Shown piece by piece: positions 7,035 through 14,929 of a stretch of DNA of 24,769 bases (within the stretch, counting starts at the first letter, position 1; each line of letters begins with the position of its first letter). This DNA comes from a virus. The notes under the pieces are model-generated. The model did not search any database. It saw only the letters and a list, made by a program, of their open reading frames with translations, and was not told where the DNA came from. Location: the IMG/VR virus record IMGVR_UViG_3300019082_000012, positions 1 through 24,769 of that record. The stretch is one strand, 5' to 3'. Made by a program: the position numbers and the translations under genes.

Positions 7035-8156
7035 ATGTCAGGCTGGAACGGAATTTTCTACAACGGGATCTGGTGCTGCGGCGTGGACTTCCTGCCCACG
7101 GGCGCGCTCGGCGCGAACTCGGTTTTCAATTCCACGAGCGGCGCCACCATCGGCCCCACCTATGCCCGCTTCACGGGCAAGGGCGCCCAGCTCAATTCCA
7201 ACACCTACAACGGCGGCTATCTCGGCAAAGCCCTGGGCGTCAACCTCGCCTCGATGTACCTCGGCTTCTCGTTCGAGTCGACCGGCCTTCCGAGCTCCGG
7301 CCTTTTCATCATTGCGACTTTCTACGACGCCACCGCGGGCGGCGCGCAAGTTTCGCTTTGCTACAACTCCTCGGGCGAGCTCGGCTTCTACACCGGCAAC
7401 GGCCTGCTCAGCTACGATCCCTCGATGACTCTATTGACCGGCTCGACGCTTTCGGCCGTCAACACGATCATCCCGAACTCATACTGTTACATCGAAGTCT
7501 TCCTCACCATCAACGCCGGCTCGGGCGTCCTGCAGGTGAACGTGAATGGCCCGAGCGTGCTCAGCCTCTCCGGCCTGAACACGCGCAGCACGGCGAACTC
7601 CTGGGTCAACTATGTTTACCTCGGCTCTGGCCAGACCAGCGGCTATGGCAACAACCACAACATCGACGACATCTACATGCTCGACACCACGGGCGCGGCG
7701 CCGTTCAACACTTTCCTCGGGCCTGGCAGAATTCAGACGGACGGCCCGACCGCGGACAGCGCGACCTCTGGCCTCAACGCCTGGTCATACACCACGCCGC
7801 CGGGCACGGATTACGGCTGCTGTGCCAACATCCCGGCCAACGCCACCCAGTACTGCTACGACTCGAACCCCGGCGATCGCATGAGCTTCAAGTTTCCATC
7901 GCTCGCCACGGCGAAAGTGTTTTTCCTCAACACCTGGTTCAGCGTGCAGGAGGATGCGAGCGGCACGCGCACGATCGTGCCGATCTTCCGCAATAACTCC
8001 ATTGACCAGGTGGGGCCTTCGGCAATCTCTCTCGCCACCAGTTACAGCTACTACAACCAGATCTCTACGCTCGACCCGAACACCGGTTCTGCCTGGTCGA
8101 GTGAAAGCGTCGCGACCGCGGCCGGCTGCGAGATTGGGCTGAAGGTCGCGAGCTAA
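7035..8156 (+). CDS. Lectin-like (LamG/concanavalin-like) phage tail surface protein
   Basis: A 373-aa product with GAAGGAG upstream of ATG 7035. Residues about 10-220 are beta-rich and follow a concanavalin/LamG-like pattern seen in many phage surface proteins: YARFTGKGAQL, YLGFSFESTGLPSSG, a GELGFYTGNG strand, SYCYIEVFLTINAGSGVLQVNVNG, and a closing IDDIYMLDTTG. The last 150 residues form a second, Cys-containing beta domain (CCANIPANATQYCYDSNPGD) of unknown type. Such proteins usually coat the tail and bind cell-surface glycans. Glycan binding here is inferred from fold resemblance. Codon use and GC are like the neighbouring late genes. Confidence 0.6.
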   Translation: MSGWNGIFYNGIWCCGVDFLPTGALGANSVFNSTSGATIGPTYARFTGKGAQLNSNTYNGGYLGKALGVNLASMYLGFSFESTGLPSSGLFIIATFYDATAGGAQVSLCYNSSGELGFYTGNGLLSYDPSMTLLTGSTLSAVNTIIPNSYCYIEVFLTINAGSGVLQVNVNGPSVLSLSGLNTRSTANSWVNYVYLGSGQTSGYGNNHNIDDIYMLDTTGAAPFNTFLGPGRIQTDGPTADSATSGLNAWSYTTPPGTDYGCCANIPANATQYCYDSNPGDRMSFKFPSLATAKVFFLNTWFSVQEDASGTRTIVPIFRNNSIDQVGPSAISLATSYSYYNQISTLDPNTGSAWSSESVATAAGCEIGLKVAS

Positions 8157-8164
8157 GCTCCCCA

Positions 8165-9349
8165 ATGCCGAATGCAGATTGCGACCAGCTTGTACGCGAA
8201 GCCTTTGCTCAAGACACTCGTCACGCCTGCGTTGACCAACTTGTCCGCGAAGCCTTTGTCTCGCTGCAGGGTTCGAACGCCGTCGCCGACCAGGTCGTCC
8301 GCGAGGCGTTCGCCGTCGACGCTCCGCACGCAAATGCGGACCAGATCGTCCGCGAGGTTTGGGGCTATGACGTGCCGGCGGCCAGCTGCGACCAGATCGT
8401 CCGCGAAGCGTTCGTTGTTCTCACCCCTTTTGCCGGTCCATCTATGCCACTTGTCTACCCTCTGACCATTCCCACCGCGCTCGGAGAATCGAAAGCCGAT
8501 CTCACGAAGTTCGACGCCATCGGCGAATTCATTTCCGAATTCACCGGCAACGCCGAGCAGCAACAGTGGCAGGACCAGCACTGGGAGCTCGCGCTCGAAT
8601 GGCCGGAGATGAACTGGGCGCAGTTCGCCGCCTACGACGCATTCATCGGCGCGCTGCACGGCAAGCTGGGAAGCTTCCTCTGGGGTCCTCCTCTCGCCAC
8701 CGCGCCGCGCGGATCGGGGAGTGGGGCCCCCGTGCTGGGCACGGGCAATGCCGCCGGATCCGGCGCGTTGGTTACAACCGGGTGGGCCGCAAGCGCAAGC
8801 GGGCTGCTGCTGCCAGGCGATTTTCTGCAGGTCGGGCCTTATCCTCTGCCCATCGTCTTCGTCCAGGTCACCAGCTCCGGCGTCCTCGAAATTCTTACGA
8901 GCGTGAACTGGTCACTAACGCTGCAGACGCTGCTGACCGGCAACAACGTCAGCTTCGCCGGCCTGACCGGAGCGACATGGCTCAACGGCGCGGTGCTGCA
9001 GGTGGGATACATCACGAACGAAGGCGTGGGCTATGGAACCCTGATCACGATGGCCACAGTGCCTCCGAACATGCCGATTCCCTACAGCGCTGGTGACGAC
9101 ACCGGCAACGTTACTTTCGGCGCCGCGCGACTCTACCAGTACGTCGACTCATCTCCGCTCTCAAGCGATAGCGGCGGCAACGCTACCTTCGATATTTTCC
9201 CATGCGTGCGCGAAGCCCTGCCCGCGGGCACCCAGATTTCTCTGCTGAATCCGCAGGGAACCTTCCGCCTGGCCGACAACCGCCGCACAACTTCGGCCGA
9301 TGAGCGGAAGCTACTCAAGTTGAAGCTGAAATGCCGCGAGGCCTTCTAA
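8165..9349 (+). CDS. Distal tail protein (GTA gp12 / DUF2460-like position) with N-terminal DQ[LVI]VREAF repeats
   Basis: A 394-aa product. Residues 7-83 hold five copies of an eight-residue motif D-Q-[LVI]-V-R-E-[AV]-[FW], starting at 7, 24, 42, 59 and 76, so the period is 17-18. Similar short periodic linkers are known in tail fibre and lectin proteins. Residues about 95-180 (LTIPTALGESKADLTKF, EFTGNAEQQQWQDQHWELAL, and GALHGKLGSFLWGPP) look like the distal-tail core, which resumes at about 340-394 with GTFRLADNRRTTSADERKL. Residues about 236-336 are an inserted domain also found in the tail-tip protein. Position and the next three genes suggest the gene-transfer-agent gp12-like role of joining tube to baseplate; this is not proven. 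Confidence 0.55.
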   Translation: MPNADCDQLVREAFAQDTRHACVDQLVREAFVSLQGSNAVADQVVREAFAVDAPHANADQIVREVWGYDVPAASCDQIVREAFVVLTPFAGPSMPLVYPLTIPTALGESKADLTKFDAIGEFISEFTGNAEQQQWQDQHWELALEWPEMNWAQFAAYDAFIGALHGKLGSFLWGPPLATAPRGSGSGAPVLGTGNAAGSGALVTTGWAASASGLLLPGDFLQVGPYPLPIVFVQVTSSGVLEILTSVNWSLTLQTLLTGNNVSFAGLTGATWLNGAVLQVGYITNEGVGYGTLITMATVPPNMPIPYSAGDDTGNVTFGAARLYQYVDSSPLSSDSGGNATFDIFPCVREALPAGTQISLLNPQGTFRLADNRRTTSADERKLLKLKLKCREAF

Positions 9350-9525
9350 TGCCGGATCCTGCACTCGAAGCCGCGGCCAAGCGCGCCTATACGGCCTTCG
9401 TCGAGAGCGCGAAACAATTTCTTCCTCCAGGCGTGCAGCCGTGGAGCTCGGTCGCTCATGGCGTGCGTGAAGCATGGATCGCGGCCGCGGCGGCTGCCAG
9501 AAACGACCATGCCCCGCAATCTTAG
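9349..9525 (+). CDS. Small tail-module protein, unknown function
   Basis: A 58-aa product whose ATG at 9349 overlaps the TAA of the distal-tail gene (taATG). The sequence is a short helical, Ala-rich protein with a PPGVQPWSSVAHGVREAWI core. It overlaps the next start by 17 bp, which indicates tight coupling within the baseplate operon. I do not recognise it; a tail-assembly accessory role is only positional inference. Confidence 0.5.
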   Translation: MPDPALEAAAKRAYTAFVESAKQFLPPGVQPWSSVAHGVREAWIAAAAAARNDHAPQS

Positions 9526-10486
9526 CCCCGCCGTCGTCTCCGCAATCAAGGCGCCGCAAAAGCGCATGGCATGGTTTGCCGAACTCGTATTCGCGAACCA
9601 GACCATCTACGTCTGGACCGGGCTCGGCGGCATCACGCCTACAGGCCCAGCATGGGATTCGGGCGCGACGTTTCCTTACGGCCAGCAGTTCACCGGCGTC
9701 GGCTGGCTCGGCAGCATTTCGAATTTGCCGCAGACGAGCCAGCTCACGGCTGAGAACATGCGGCTCACGCTCTCGGGCATTCCAACATCCCTCGCCGGCG
9801 ACGCCATCAATGCCGTGCGCCTGTTCGGCAGCGTCACCATGTGGCTTGCGTTTCTCGATACCTCGAACAACGTGATTCCCGATCCGCTGCAGATGTGGCA
9901 AGGCGCGACCGACGTGCCCACGCTGAGCGACGGCGCCGATACCTGCACACTCGACCTCACGGTTGAAAATTCGCTGCTCGCGTTGAATCTCGCTTCCAAC
10001 CGGCGATACACGACACTCGATCAGCAGCTCGACTTTCCGGGCGACGCCGGCTTCGAAATGTTGTCCGCGATGCAGGATCTCTATCTGCCATATCCGGATG
10101 GAACGCTCAACGGCAGCCACAACATCGGAGGCACGAGCGACCTCGGAAATGCGCCGAGCGGCTGCAACGTGCTTACTCTGACGCCTTCCGGAGCGCAGAA
10201 GCTCAGTCTTACTGGATCGCTGCAGATGACGGCCGTCGCGCAGTTTTCGAGCGGCCCCTGGTCCGTCGCCGGCGGCGGTCCTGGATTTGAAACGGTCACG
10301 AGCGCGGGTTTGTGGACGACCAGCGACCCGCTAGTGGCGACAGTGACGAACGGAACGCTCGCCTGGGTCCCCGAAGGATCCTGGGGAGTAGGCGGCGGTC
10401 TGGTCTCGGCGCGCGGCCGCGGCAACTGCACCATCACTTTCTTTTTCGGCATGGTCTCAGGATCGCTCACGATTTCAGTCGCATGA
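9509..10486 (+). CDS. Baseplate hub-type tail protein (DUF2163/GTA gp13-like) with a C-terminal Ig-like domain
   Basis: A 325-aa product from ATG 9509 (the frame is open 51 bp further upstream, but the upstream peptide lies inside the previous gene). Residues 1-220 follow the pattern of BR0599/DUF2163-type tail proteins, with alternating strands such as FAELVFANQTIYVWTGLG, NMRLTLSGIPTSLAGDAINA and CTLDLTVENSLLALNLASNR. Residues about 222-325 resemble a bacterial Ig-like (Big2) domain, with LTGSLQMTAVAQFSSGPWSV, a TSDPLVATVTNGTLAW strand pair and the ending GSLTISVA. Ig-like domains on phage tails are thought to stick weakly to cell-surface polymers. Its stop overlaps the ATG of the next gene. 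Confidence 0.6.
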   Translation: MPRNLSPAVVSAIKAPQKRMAWFAELVFANQTIYVWTGLGGITPTGPAWDSGATFPYGQQFTGVGWLGSISNLPQTSQLTAENMRLTLSGIPTSLAGDAINAVRLFGSVTMWLAFLDTSNNVIPDPLQMWQGATDVPTLSDGADTCTLDLTVENSLLALNLASNRRYTTLDQQLDFPGDAGFEMLSAMQDLYLPYPDGTLNGSHNIGGTSDLGNAPSGCNVLTLTPSGAQKLSLTGSLQMTAVAQFSSGPWSVAGGGPGFETVTSAGLWTTSDPLVATVTNGTLAWVPEGSWGVGGGLVSARGRGNCTITFFFGMVSGSLTISVA

Positions 10487-10911
10487 TGAAGCGCGTACAA
10501 AATTGGCCGGCCTTGGTGCCGGCGCACACTCTGCCCACCCGCGGCCGCACTTTTGAGTGGGGGCGCTGGGACTGCGCGCTGGCTGTCTGCGACGCGATCC
10601 GCGCACTCACCGGCGTCGACCCGGGCGCGGAGTATCGCGGAACCTATTCGACGGAAGCGGAAGCTCAGGCTCTGATCGCGAAGTTCGGAGATCTCGGAAA
10701 CTTCGCCGCGACTATTGCAGCCCAGCATGGAATGCAGGAAGTTGCGCCGCGCCTGGCGCGCCGCGGCGACGTCGTCTTCGTCGACAACAGCACTGCAGAA
10801 GGCGCGCTTGGCCTGGTCGATCTAAGTGGAACCTGCGCCGCCTGCGTTAGCCAGGAAGGCTACAGGCGCGTTCCCATGCGCCGCTGGAAGCGCGCCTGGC
10901 GCGTCGGTTAA
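10483..10911 (+). CDS. NlpC/P60-like tail peptidase (DUF6950/GTA gp14-like)
   Basis: A 142-aa product beginning at ATG 10483 (ATGA overlap with the previous stop; ATG 10486 is an alternative). The N-terminal FEWGRWDCALAVCDAI places a Cys at residue 31 in a W-D-C context typical of the NlpC/P60 papain-like nucleophile. RRGDVVFVDN and GALGLVDLSG follow in the order seen in this phage family. A clear catalytic His is not obvious from reading alone, so activity is uncertain. Such peptidases sit at the tail tip and open peptidoglycan cross-links during DNA entry. It lies between the hub and tail-tip genes, exactly as in the gp12-15 series of gene-transfer agents. Confidence 0.65.
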   Translation: MMKRVQNWPALVPAHTLPTRGRTFEWGRWDCALAVCDAIRALTGVDPGAEYRGTYSTEAEAQALIAKFGDLGNFAATIAAQHGMQEVAPRLARRGDVVFVDNSTAEGALGLVDLSGTCAACVSQEGYRRVPMRRWKRAWRVG

Positions 10912-10914
10912 CTC

Positions 10915-13578
10915 ATGTCTCGAACTATTGAAGAAATCGGAATGATCGCCGGCGGCCTCGCGATGGCGTTCATGGCCGGCCCACTCGGCGTCGAGGTTTT
11001 TCAAAATCTCGTCGTCTGCAACATGATGATCGGCGTCGGCCTGACGACCGCCCTCGCCGGCACGGTTGGCTTGCTCGCTTCAACGCCGCAGCAGCCTTCA
11101 AGCCTTTCGCCGCAGGGCCAGCTTCCGATTCAGACGCCGAACCCGCTATGGCGCATCGTCTACGGGCTCTTCCAGTTCGGAGGTACCGTCACTTTTGCCG
11201 ATGGACCTTTCGACGATTGGGTCGGGACCGTCGCCGAGGAACCGCCGGAAAACCAGTACATGCAGTTCGTGCACACTCTCTGCGCTCACCAGATCGCGGG
11301 CTTCGTTTCCGTCGTTCTCGACGGACAAACTTTTAACTTCGGCACCGACCTGGTGCAACTGACTTCCGCGAACCAGGTTGTCGTCAACGGCATTGGCCAG
11401 GCCATCTTCTGCGGTCCTGTTGGCGCCTGGGGTTTCATCGATCTCTGCAATCCCTGGTGTGGAGTGATCTGGTTCGAGTTCGATGCGGGAAACCCCAATT
11501 CGAACGGAGCGTGGCCTTATCCCTTTCCCTCGCTGCTTTACGGTTATGAGCAGCTCGTCGGCTACGGCCGGTATTTCGTGACCGGTTCTCCGCGCTGGAC
11601 ATCTGCCTGCCTGCAGCAGGGCCGAGCCAAGGTCCACGTGGGGATGCACTACGAGCCTTACACAAACGAACCGCAGGGCGGCCAGAACGGCGGCCCGCAC
11701 CCTTACGTGCTGGGCAGTGGACGCGTCCCGACCATCGAATTCAAAATTCTCGGCCGCATCATCCGGGACTTCCGCATTCAAACGGCATGGCAGGCCTCGA
11801 CCGTTTTCGCGAAGTACAGCTATGTCATTGCTCTCGGCGCGTCGGGCTCCTTCTGCGTCTTCGTGCAAACGAACTCTGCCGGGACGAGCGGGGCTACAGC
11901 TCCAGCCTTTTCCGGCATCGCCGTCGGCTCTACGGTGAGCGATGGCGGCTGCCTCTGGTTGAATGCTGGGGCGCCCACGTATGCCCTCGGCTGCAATAGC
12001 TTCTTCACCCCAACGTTCCTCAACAACCCAGCCTCCAACAAGCTGCAGAAAAACATTCTGATGGCCGATGCCTGGGGCGGCGGCCTCTCCTACGGCCCAC
12101 TGTCTGAAGGCGGCGAGGTGATCGAAGCTCCGATCGGTTATCTGCAATACGCGGGCTCTTCAACATTTGCCAGCGGAGCCAGCGAGCCGGCCTGGGCCAC
12201 GACGGTGGGAGGAACAACTGTCGATGGCAGCGGGACATGGACGTGTCTCGGCCGCTCGATGTACGCGACCGTGCTGCCTGATTCTGATGGAACGGAAAAC
12301 GAGGGCGGCTTTTCGAATCCCGCGCTCGTCATCGCCGACTATCTAACTACGCCGCGCAATCAGTTTGGGCTCGGCGTGCCGCCTCCTTCCGGCAGCTTTG
12401 TGCAGGGCGGCTCTTTGTTGCTTCCTATCGCGAAGATCTACGTCGGCGCAGGCGTTCTATACATTTACACCGCCGCTACCTTTTCCCCAGCTCTTGCGGC
12501 GGCGCTCACTGCTGCTGCTCTCGCCTTCTCTGGCGCAACGGCTGCGACCTGGATCAATGGGCAAGTGCTTCAGGTCGCCTCGGCGACCGATTGGTTCATC
12601 GGAAGCACCTCGGTTGGAACCTTTCTCACGATGGCAACGACGCCGCCCGGCATGCCTACCAACTATGGCCCCGCGGGCGATACTGGCAACGCCATTTTCG
12701 GCTTCGCGCAATCCATCAATGCCCCGCTCAGTTCCGACAGCATTGAGACGATCGTCGCCGCGGCCAACATCTGCGACGAGCCGCAGGCGATCGAAGTTTT
12801 CAGCGATGGCACCACGCTCTACGAACGCAGCTACAGCTGCAACGGATGCTTCGACTCGAGCTCCGCATACGGCGACGTGCTGAAAGCTCTCGCGCTTTCG
12901 ATGGCCGGCTACGTCGTCCCGCCCGGAGACTGCTGGCGCGTTTATGCGGGAAGCTACCAGCCTCCGCTGCTCGCGCTCAGCGACGCCGATGCGCGCGGGC
13001 CGATTAAGGCCGAGATCCGGCTCTCTGCGCGCGACAGTTGCAACGGAGTGAAGGGCCAATACATTCCGAAGTTTGTTCCGATCAATCCGCTGGGCTCGCT
13101 TTCGAGCTCGCCGGCCAGCGCCGCCTGGAAGAAAACCGACTTCCCGCCCGTGCAGCGATCGCAGTACATCGAGGAAGACGGTGGCGTGATTTTGTGGTCT
13201 GACATTTCGCTCGACTTCACCCTCTCGCTGTGGATGGCGCAGCGCATCGCGCGCATCGTTCTCGAGCGCACGCGGCGCCAGATCACGGTATCGCTGCCGG
13301 CGAAGTCGACGCCGCTGCAGCTGCTCGCCGGCGATACGGTCACGTTCACGCATCCGCGCTGGGAAGGCGTCACGCCTCCAATGCCCACTGTCTTCTTCGT
13401 GGCTCACCTCGGTGCGCGCACGGAAGACTCAGATGGATCTCCGGCGGTCGGCGTTGACCTGGTGCTGCGCCAGACGGATGCGAACGTGTACATGTTCCAG
13501 GGCCCAAGCTCCCCCACCAACTTTGGAGATTATTCGCCTTACGGCCAGACCGGCATCGGCGCCGGCAACGCGGAGTAA
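10915..13578 (+). CDS. Tail tip / host specificity protein (gpJ or GTA gp15-like)
   Basis: The largest gene in the window (887 aa). The N-terminus is a hydrophobic, Gly-rich segment (residues about 1-60), as in many tail-tip proteins. Residues about 290-350 and 407-447 each carry the repeat G-x-SG-xxx-P-x-[WF] followed by G-x-TV-x-DG and a Trp, a motif common in phage adhesin regions. Residues about 509-609 hold the inserted domain shared with the distal-tail protein. The C-terminal third has NGVKGQYIPKF, a DxP segment, YIEEDGGVILWSDI, LWMAQRIARIVLERTRRQI and LLAGDTVTFTHPRW, in the order typical of gpJ-type central tail proteins. It should contact the host surface and plug the tube. The gene follows the peptidase with 3 bp between. 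Confidence 0.75.
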   Translation: MSRTIEEIGMIAGGLAMAFMAGPLGVEVFQNLVVCNMMIGVGLTTALAGTVGLLASTPQQPSSLSPQGQLPIQTPNPLWRIVYGLFQFGGTVTFADGPFDDWVGTVAEEPPENQYMQFVHTLCAHQIAGFVSVVLDGQTFNFGTDLVQLTSANQVVVNGIGQAIFCGPVGAWGFIDLCNPWCGVIWFEFDAGNPNSNGAWPYPFPSLLYGYEQLVGYGRYFVTGSPRWTSACLQQGRAKVHVGMHYEPYTNEPQGGQNGGPHPYVLGSGRVPTIEFKILGRIIRDFRIQTAWQASTVFAKYSYVIALGASGSFCVFVQTNSAGTSGATAPAFSGIAVGSTVSDGGCLWLNAGAPTYALGCNSFFTPTFLNNPASNKLQKNILMADAWGGGLSYGPLSEGGEVIEAPIGYLQYAGSSTFASGASEPAWATTVGGTTVDGSGTWTCLGRSMYATVLPDSDGTENEGGFSNPALVIADYLTTPRNQFGLGVPPPSGSFVQGGSLLLPIAKIYVGAGVLYIYTAATFSPALAAALTAAALAFSGATAATWINGQVLQVASATDWFIGSTSVGTFLTMATTPPGMPTNYGPAGDTGNAIFGFAQSINAPLSSDSIETIVAAANICDEPQAIEVFSDGTTLYERSYSCNGCFDSSSAYGDVLKALALSMAGYVVPPGDCWRVYAGSYQPPLLALSDADARGPIKAEIRLSARDSCNGVKGQYIPKFVPINPLGSLSSSPASAAWKKTDFPPVQRSQYIEEDGGVILWSDISLDFTLSLWMAQRIARIVLERTRRQITVSLPAKSTPLQLLAGDTVTFTHPRWEGVTPPMPTVFFVAHLGARTEDSDGSPAVGVDLVLRQTDANVYMFQGPSSPTNFGDYSPYGQTGIGAGNAE

Positions 13579-13678
13579 GTCGAGTAACTCGCGTGCTCCA
13601 TTCCCGTCAGAAGCTTAGAGCCTGGTGGTGGCTGTACCTTCTGCCGCTCTGGCGGGGCTGGATGAGAAAGGCAAAGCG

Positions 13679-14089
13679 ATGACGCTGCTCGATCAGTTAG
13701 TCCGCGATGAGGGAGTAAGGCTCTTCCCCTACGTCGACACGGTCGGGAAAATCACGATCGGCATCGGCCGCAACCTGAGCGATGGCGGGATCTCGCGCCA
13801 GGAGGCAATACAGTTGCTCGCAAACGACGTCGAGAACGCCGCAGCGCACCTACAGCGGGCGCTCCCCTGGACTCAAGGCCTCGATGACGTTCGCCACGCG
13901 GCGCTGGTGAACATGACCTTCAACATGGGCATCGGGCGGCTCTGCGATTTTACGAAGATGATTGCTGCACTTCGCGTCGAGGACTGGAAAACGGCGCGAA
14001 ACGAAATGCTCGACTCCCAATGGGCGAAGCAGGTAGGGGCGCGCGCTCAACGGCTCGCAATCCAGATCGAAACAGGAGTTTGGCAATGA
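13679..14089 (+). CDS. T4-type lysozyme (GH24 endolysin)
   Basis: A 136-aa muramidase that cleaves the N-acetylmuramic acid to N-acetylglucosamine bond of peptidoglycan. From ATG 13679 the catalytic triad is Glu11 (RDEG), Asp20 (PYVD) and Thr26 (KITIGIGRNLS), the same spacing and numbering as T4 lysozyme. The frame is open upstream to GTG 13625, but the T4-like numbering and GAGAAAGG before 13679 favour the later start. The usual hydrophobic core motif around NMTFNMGIGRLCDF and the terminal W are present. No signal peptide or signal-anchor is visible, so it is a cytoplasmic endolysin that needs a holin. It opens the lysis cassette. Confidence 0.9.
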   Translation: MTLLDQLVRDEGVRLFPYVDTVGKITIGIGRNLSDGGISRQEAIQLLANDVENAAAHLQRALPWTQGLDDVRHAALVNMTFNMGIGRLCDFTKMIAALRVEDWKTARNEMLDSQWAKQVGARAQRLAIQIETGVWQ

Positions 14090-14286
14090 AACTTAGTAAC
14101 AACGTCGTTTTCCAAGGTCTCGCGATGATCGTGCAGTACGGCAATCAGGCGAGTGGCTTCGTCCCCCCGAAAGCGCAGGTCTGGGTCGGTCTCGTGGTTG
14201 GACTTGCGCAAGCGGCCGTGGCCTGGCGCGCGCAGTTCTTCAATCCTGACGGCACGCCGGCGACGACCGCCTACGTGAAAAAGTAA
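14086..14286 (+). CDS. Small membrane protein of the lysis cassette
   Basis: A 66-aa product; ATG 14086 overlaps the lysozyme stop (ATGA) and has CAGGAG about 9 bases upstream. One hydrophobic segment (QVWVGLVVGLAQAAVAWRAQFF, residues about 33-55) is flanked by a hydrophilic N-terminus and a short C-terminal tail ending in KK. Size, hydrophobicity and coupling to the endolysin make it a holin or holin-modulator candidate. The family is not recognised, and the next gene is an equally good holin candidate. Confidence 0.6.
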   Translation: MKLSNNVVFQGLAMIVQYGNQASGFVPPKAQVWVGLVVGLAQAAVAWRAQFFNPDGTPATTAYVKK

Positions 14287-14610
14287 ATGGACCCGTTTCA
14301 GGGACTCGCCGATTTTGTTCTCGGCAAACTAAAACAGTCCGCGATCGCGCTCTGGCTGCGATTTCTCTTCGAGATCCTGTTCAGTGCGATCGTCTCTTTC
14401 CTGCTGATCGCGGGATCGGTGCTCGTCTCGTCGCGCAGTTGGGCGCTGGCTGTGGGCTCCGGAGCGATCAGCGCGGCAGTGGTCATGACCGTAGTCTTCC
14501 GCAAGGAAACTTCTCGACTAACTCGCGGGATGTTCGTCGTCTTGCCCGCGCTCGAAGCCAACAAGGAACTCACCACCGACTTACAAACCATTCAGAAACC
14601 GGAGAAATAA
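14287..14610 (+). CDS. Two-TM membrane protein, probable holin
   Basis: A 107-aa product starting directly at the preceding stop (0-bp gap). Two transmembrane segments are clear: residues about 20-48 (LWLRFLFEILFSAIVSFLLI) and 52-71 (WALAVGSGAISAAVVMTVVF). They are followed by a charged cytoplasmic tail (RKETSRLTRG, then KELTTDLQTIQKPEK). Two membrane passes plus a charged C-terminus, next to an endolysin, fits a class II-type holin that permeabilises the inner membrane. Proof of function is not in the sequence. Confidence 0.6.
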   Translation: MDPFQGLADFVLGKLKQSAIALWLRFLFEILFSAIVSFLLIAGSVLVSSRSWALAVGSGAISAAVVMTVVFRKETSRLTRGMFVVLPALEANKELTTDLQTIQKPEK

Positions 14611-14611
14611 C

Positions 14612-14929
14612 ATGAAGGTCGCAACTCTAGAAACCGATGTCCTCGACATCGCGAAGAAGGTCAAGGAAGGGCTGGCAGCGGCAGAGGGCGATGCCGTCAA
14701 GGTCGCCTCGTTCATAGAAAACAATCAGAGCGAGATCACCGCTCTCGCCAGCCTCGGGGGTGCCGGCACAGCCGCTGTTACCAACGTGGCGCTGGGTCTA
14801 CTGAATACGGTCATCACGGCCGTCAAAGGAGCGGGCGCCGCGGGCGCGGCGAACGGGCTCAGCGTGAGCCTGGACGCGGCAACCATCGCCGAAGTGGAAG
14901 CCGCGATCGCTGCGATCGAGAAGCTCTAG
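14612..14929 (+). CDS. Small Ala-rich helical protein after the lysis genes
   Basis: A 105-aa product with GGAG before ATG 14612, one base after the previous stop. The N-terminal half is an amphipathic helix (TDVLDIAKKVKEGLAAAEGD, then KVASFIENNQSEI). The middle (LASLGGAGTAAVTNVALGLLNTVITAVKGAGAAGA) is moderately hydrophobic and Gly/Ala-rich, not a classic membrane anchor but possibly membrane-active. It is the last gene of the rightward late block before a 420-bp interval. It could be a holin accessory or an unrelated late protein; the family is not recognised. Confidence 0.6.
   Translation: MKVATLETDVLDIAKKVKEGLAAAEGDAVKVASFIENNQSEITALASLGGAGTAAVTNVALGLLNTVITAVKGAGAAGAANGLSVSLDAATIAEVEAAIAAIEKL

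Noticed and set aside
7073-7996. Rightward open frame of 307 codons within the lectin-like gene
   Set aside because: Low-complexity Arg/Gln/His/Leu translation in another frame of a convincing beta-rich protein with a good ribosome site.
11146-12147. Leftward open frame of 333 codons opposite the tail-tip gene
   Set aside because: The other strand holds a gene with clear tail-tip motifs; this frame is a shadow.
12457-13407. Leftward open frame of 316 codons opposite the tail-tip gene
   Set aside because: Rich in Arg, Ala and Gly without any motif, and fully inside a well-supported gene.
8165-13578. Diversity-generating retroelement acting on a tail adhesin
   Set aside because: No reverse transcriptase, template repeat or A-biased variable repeat is visible in the window.
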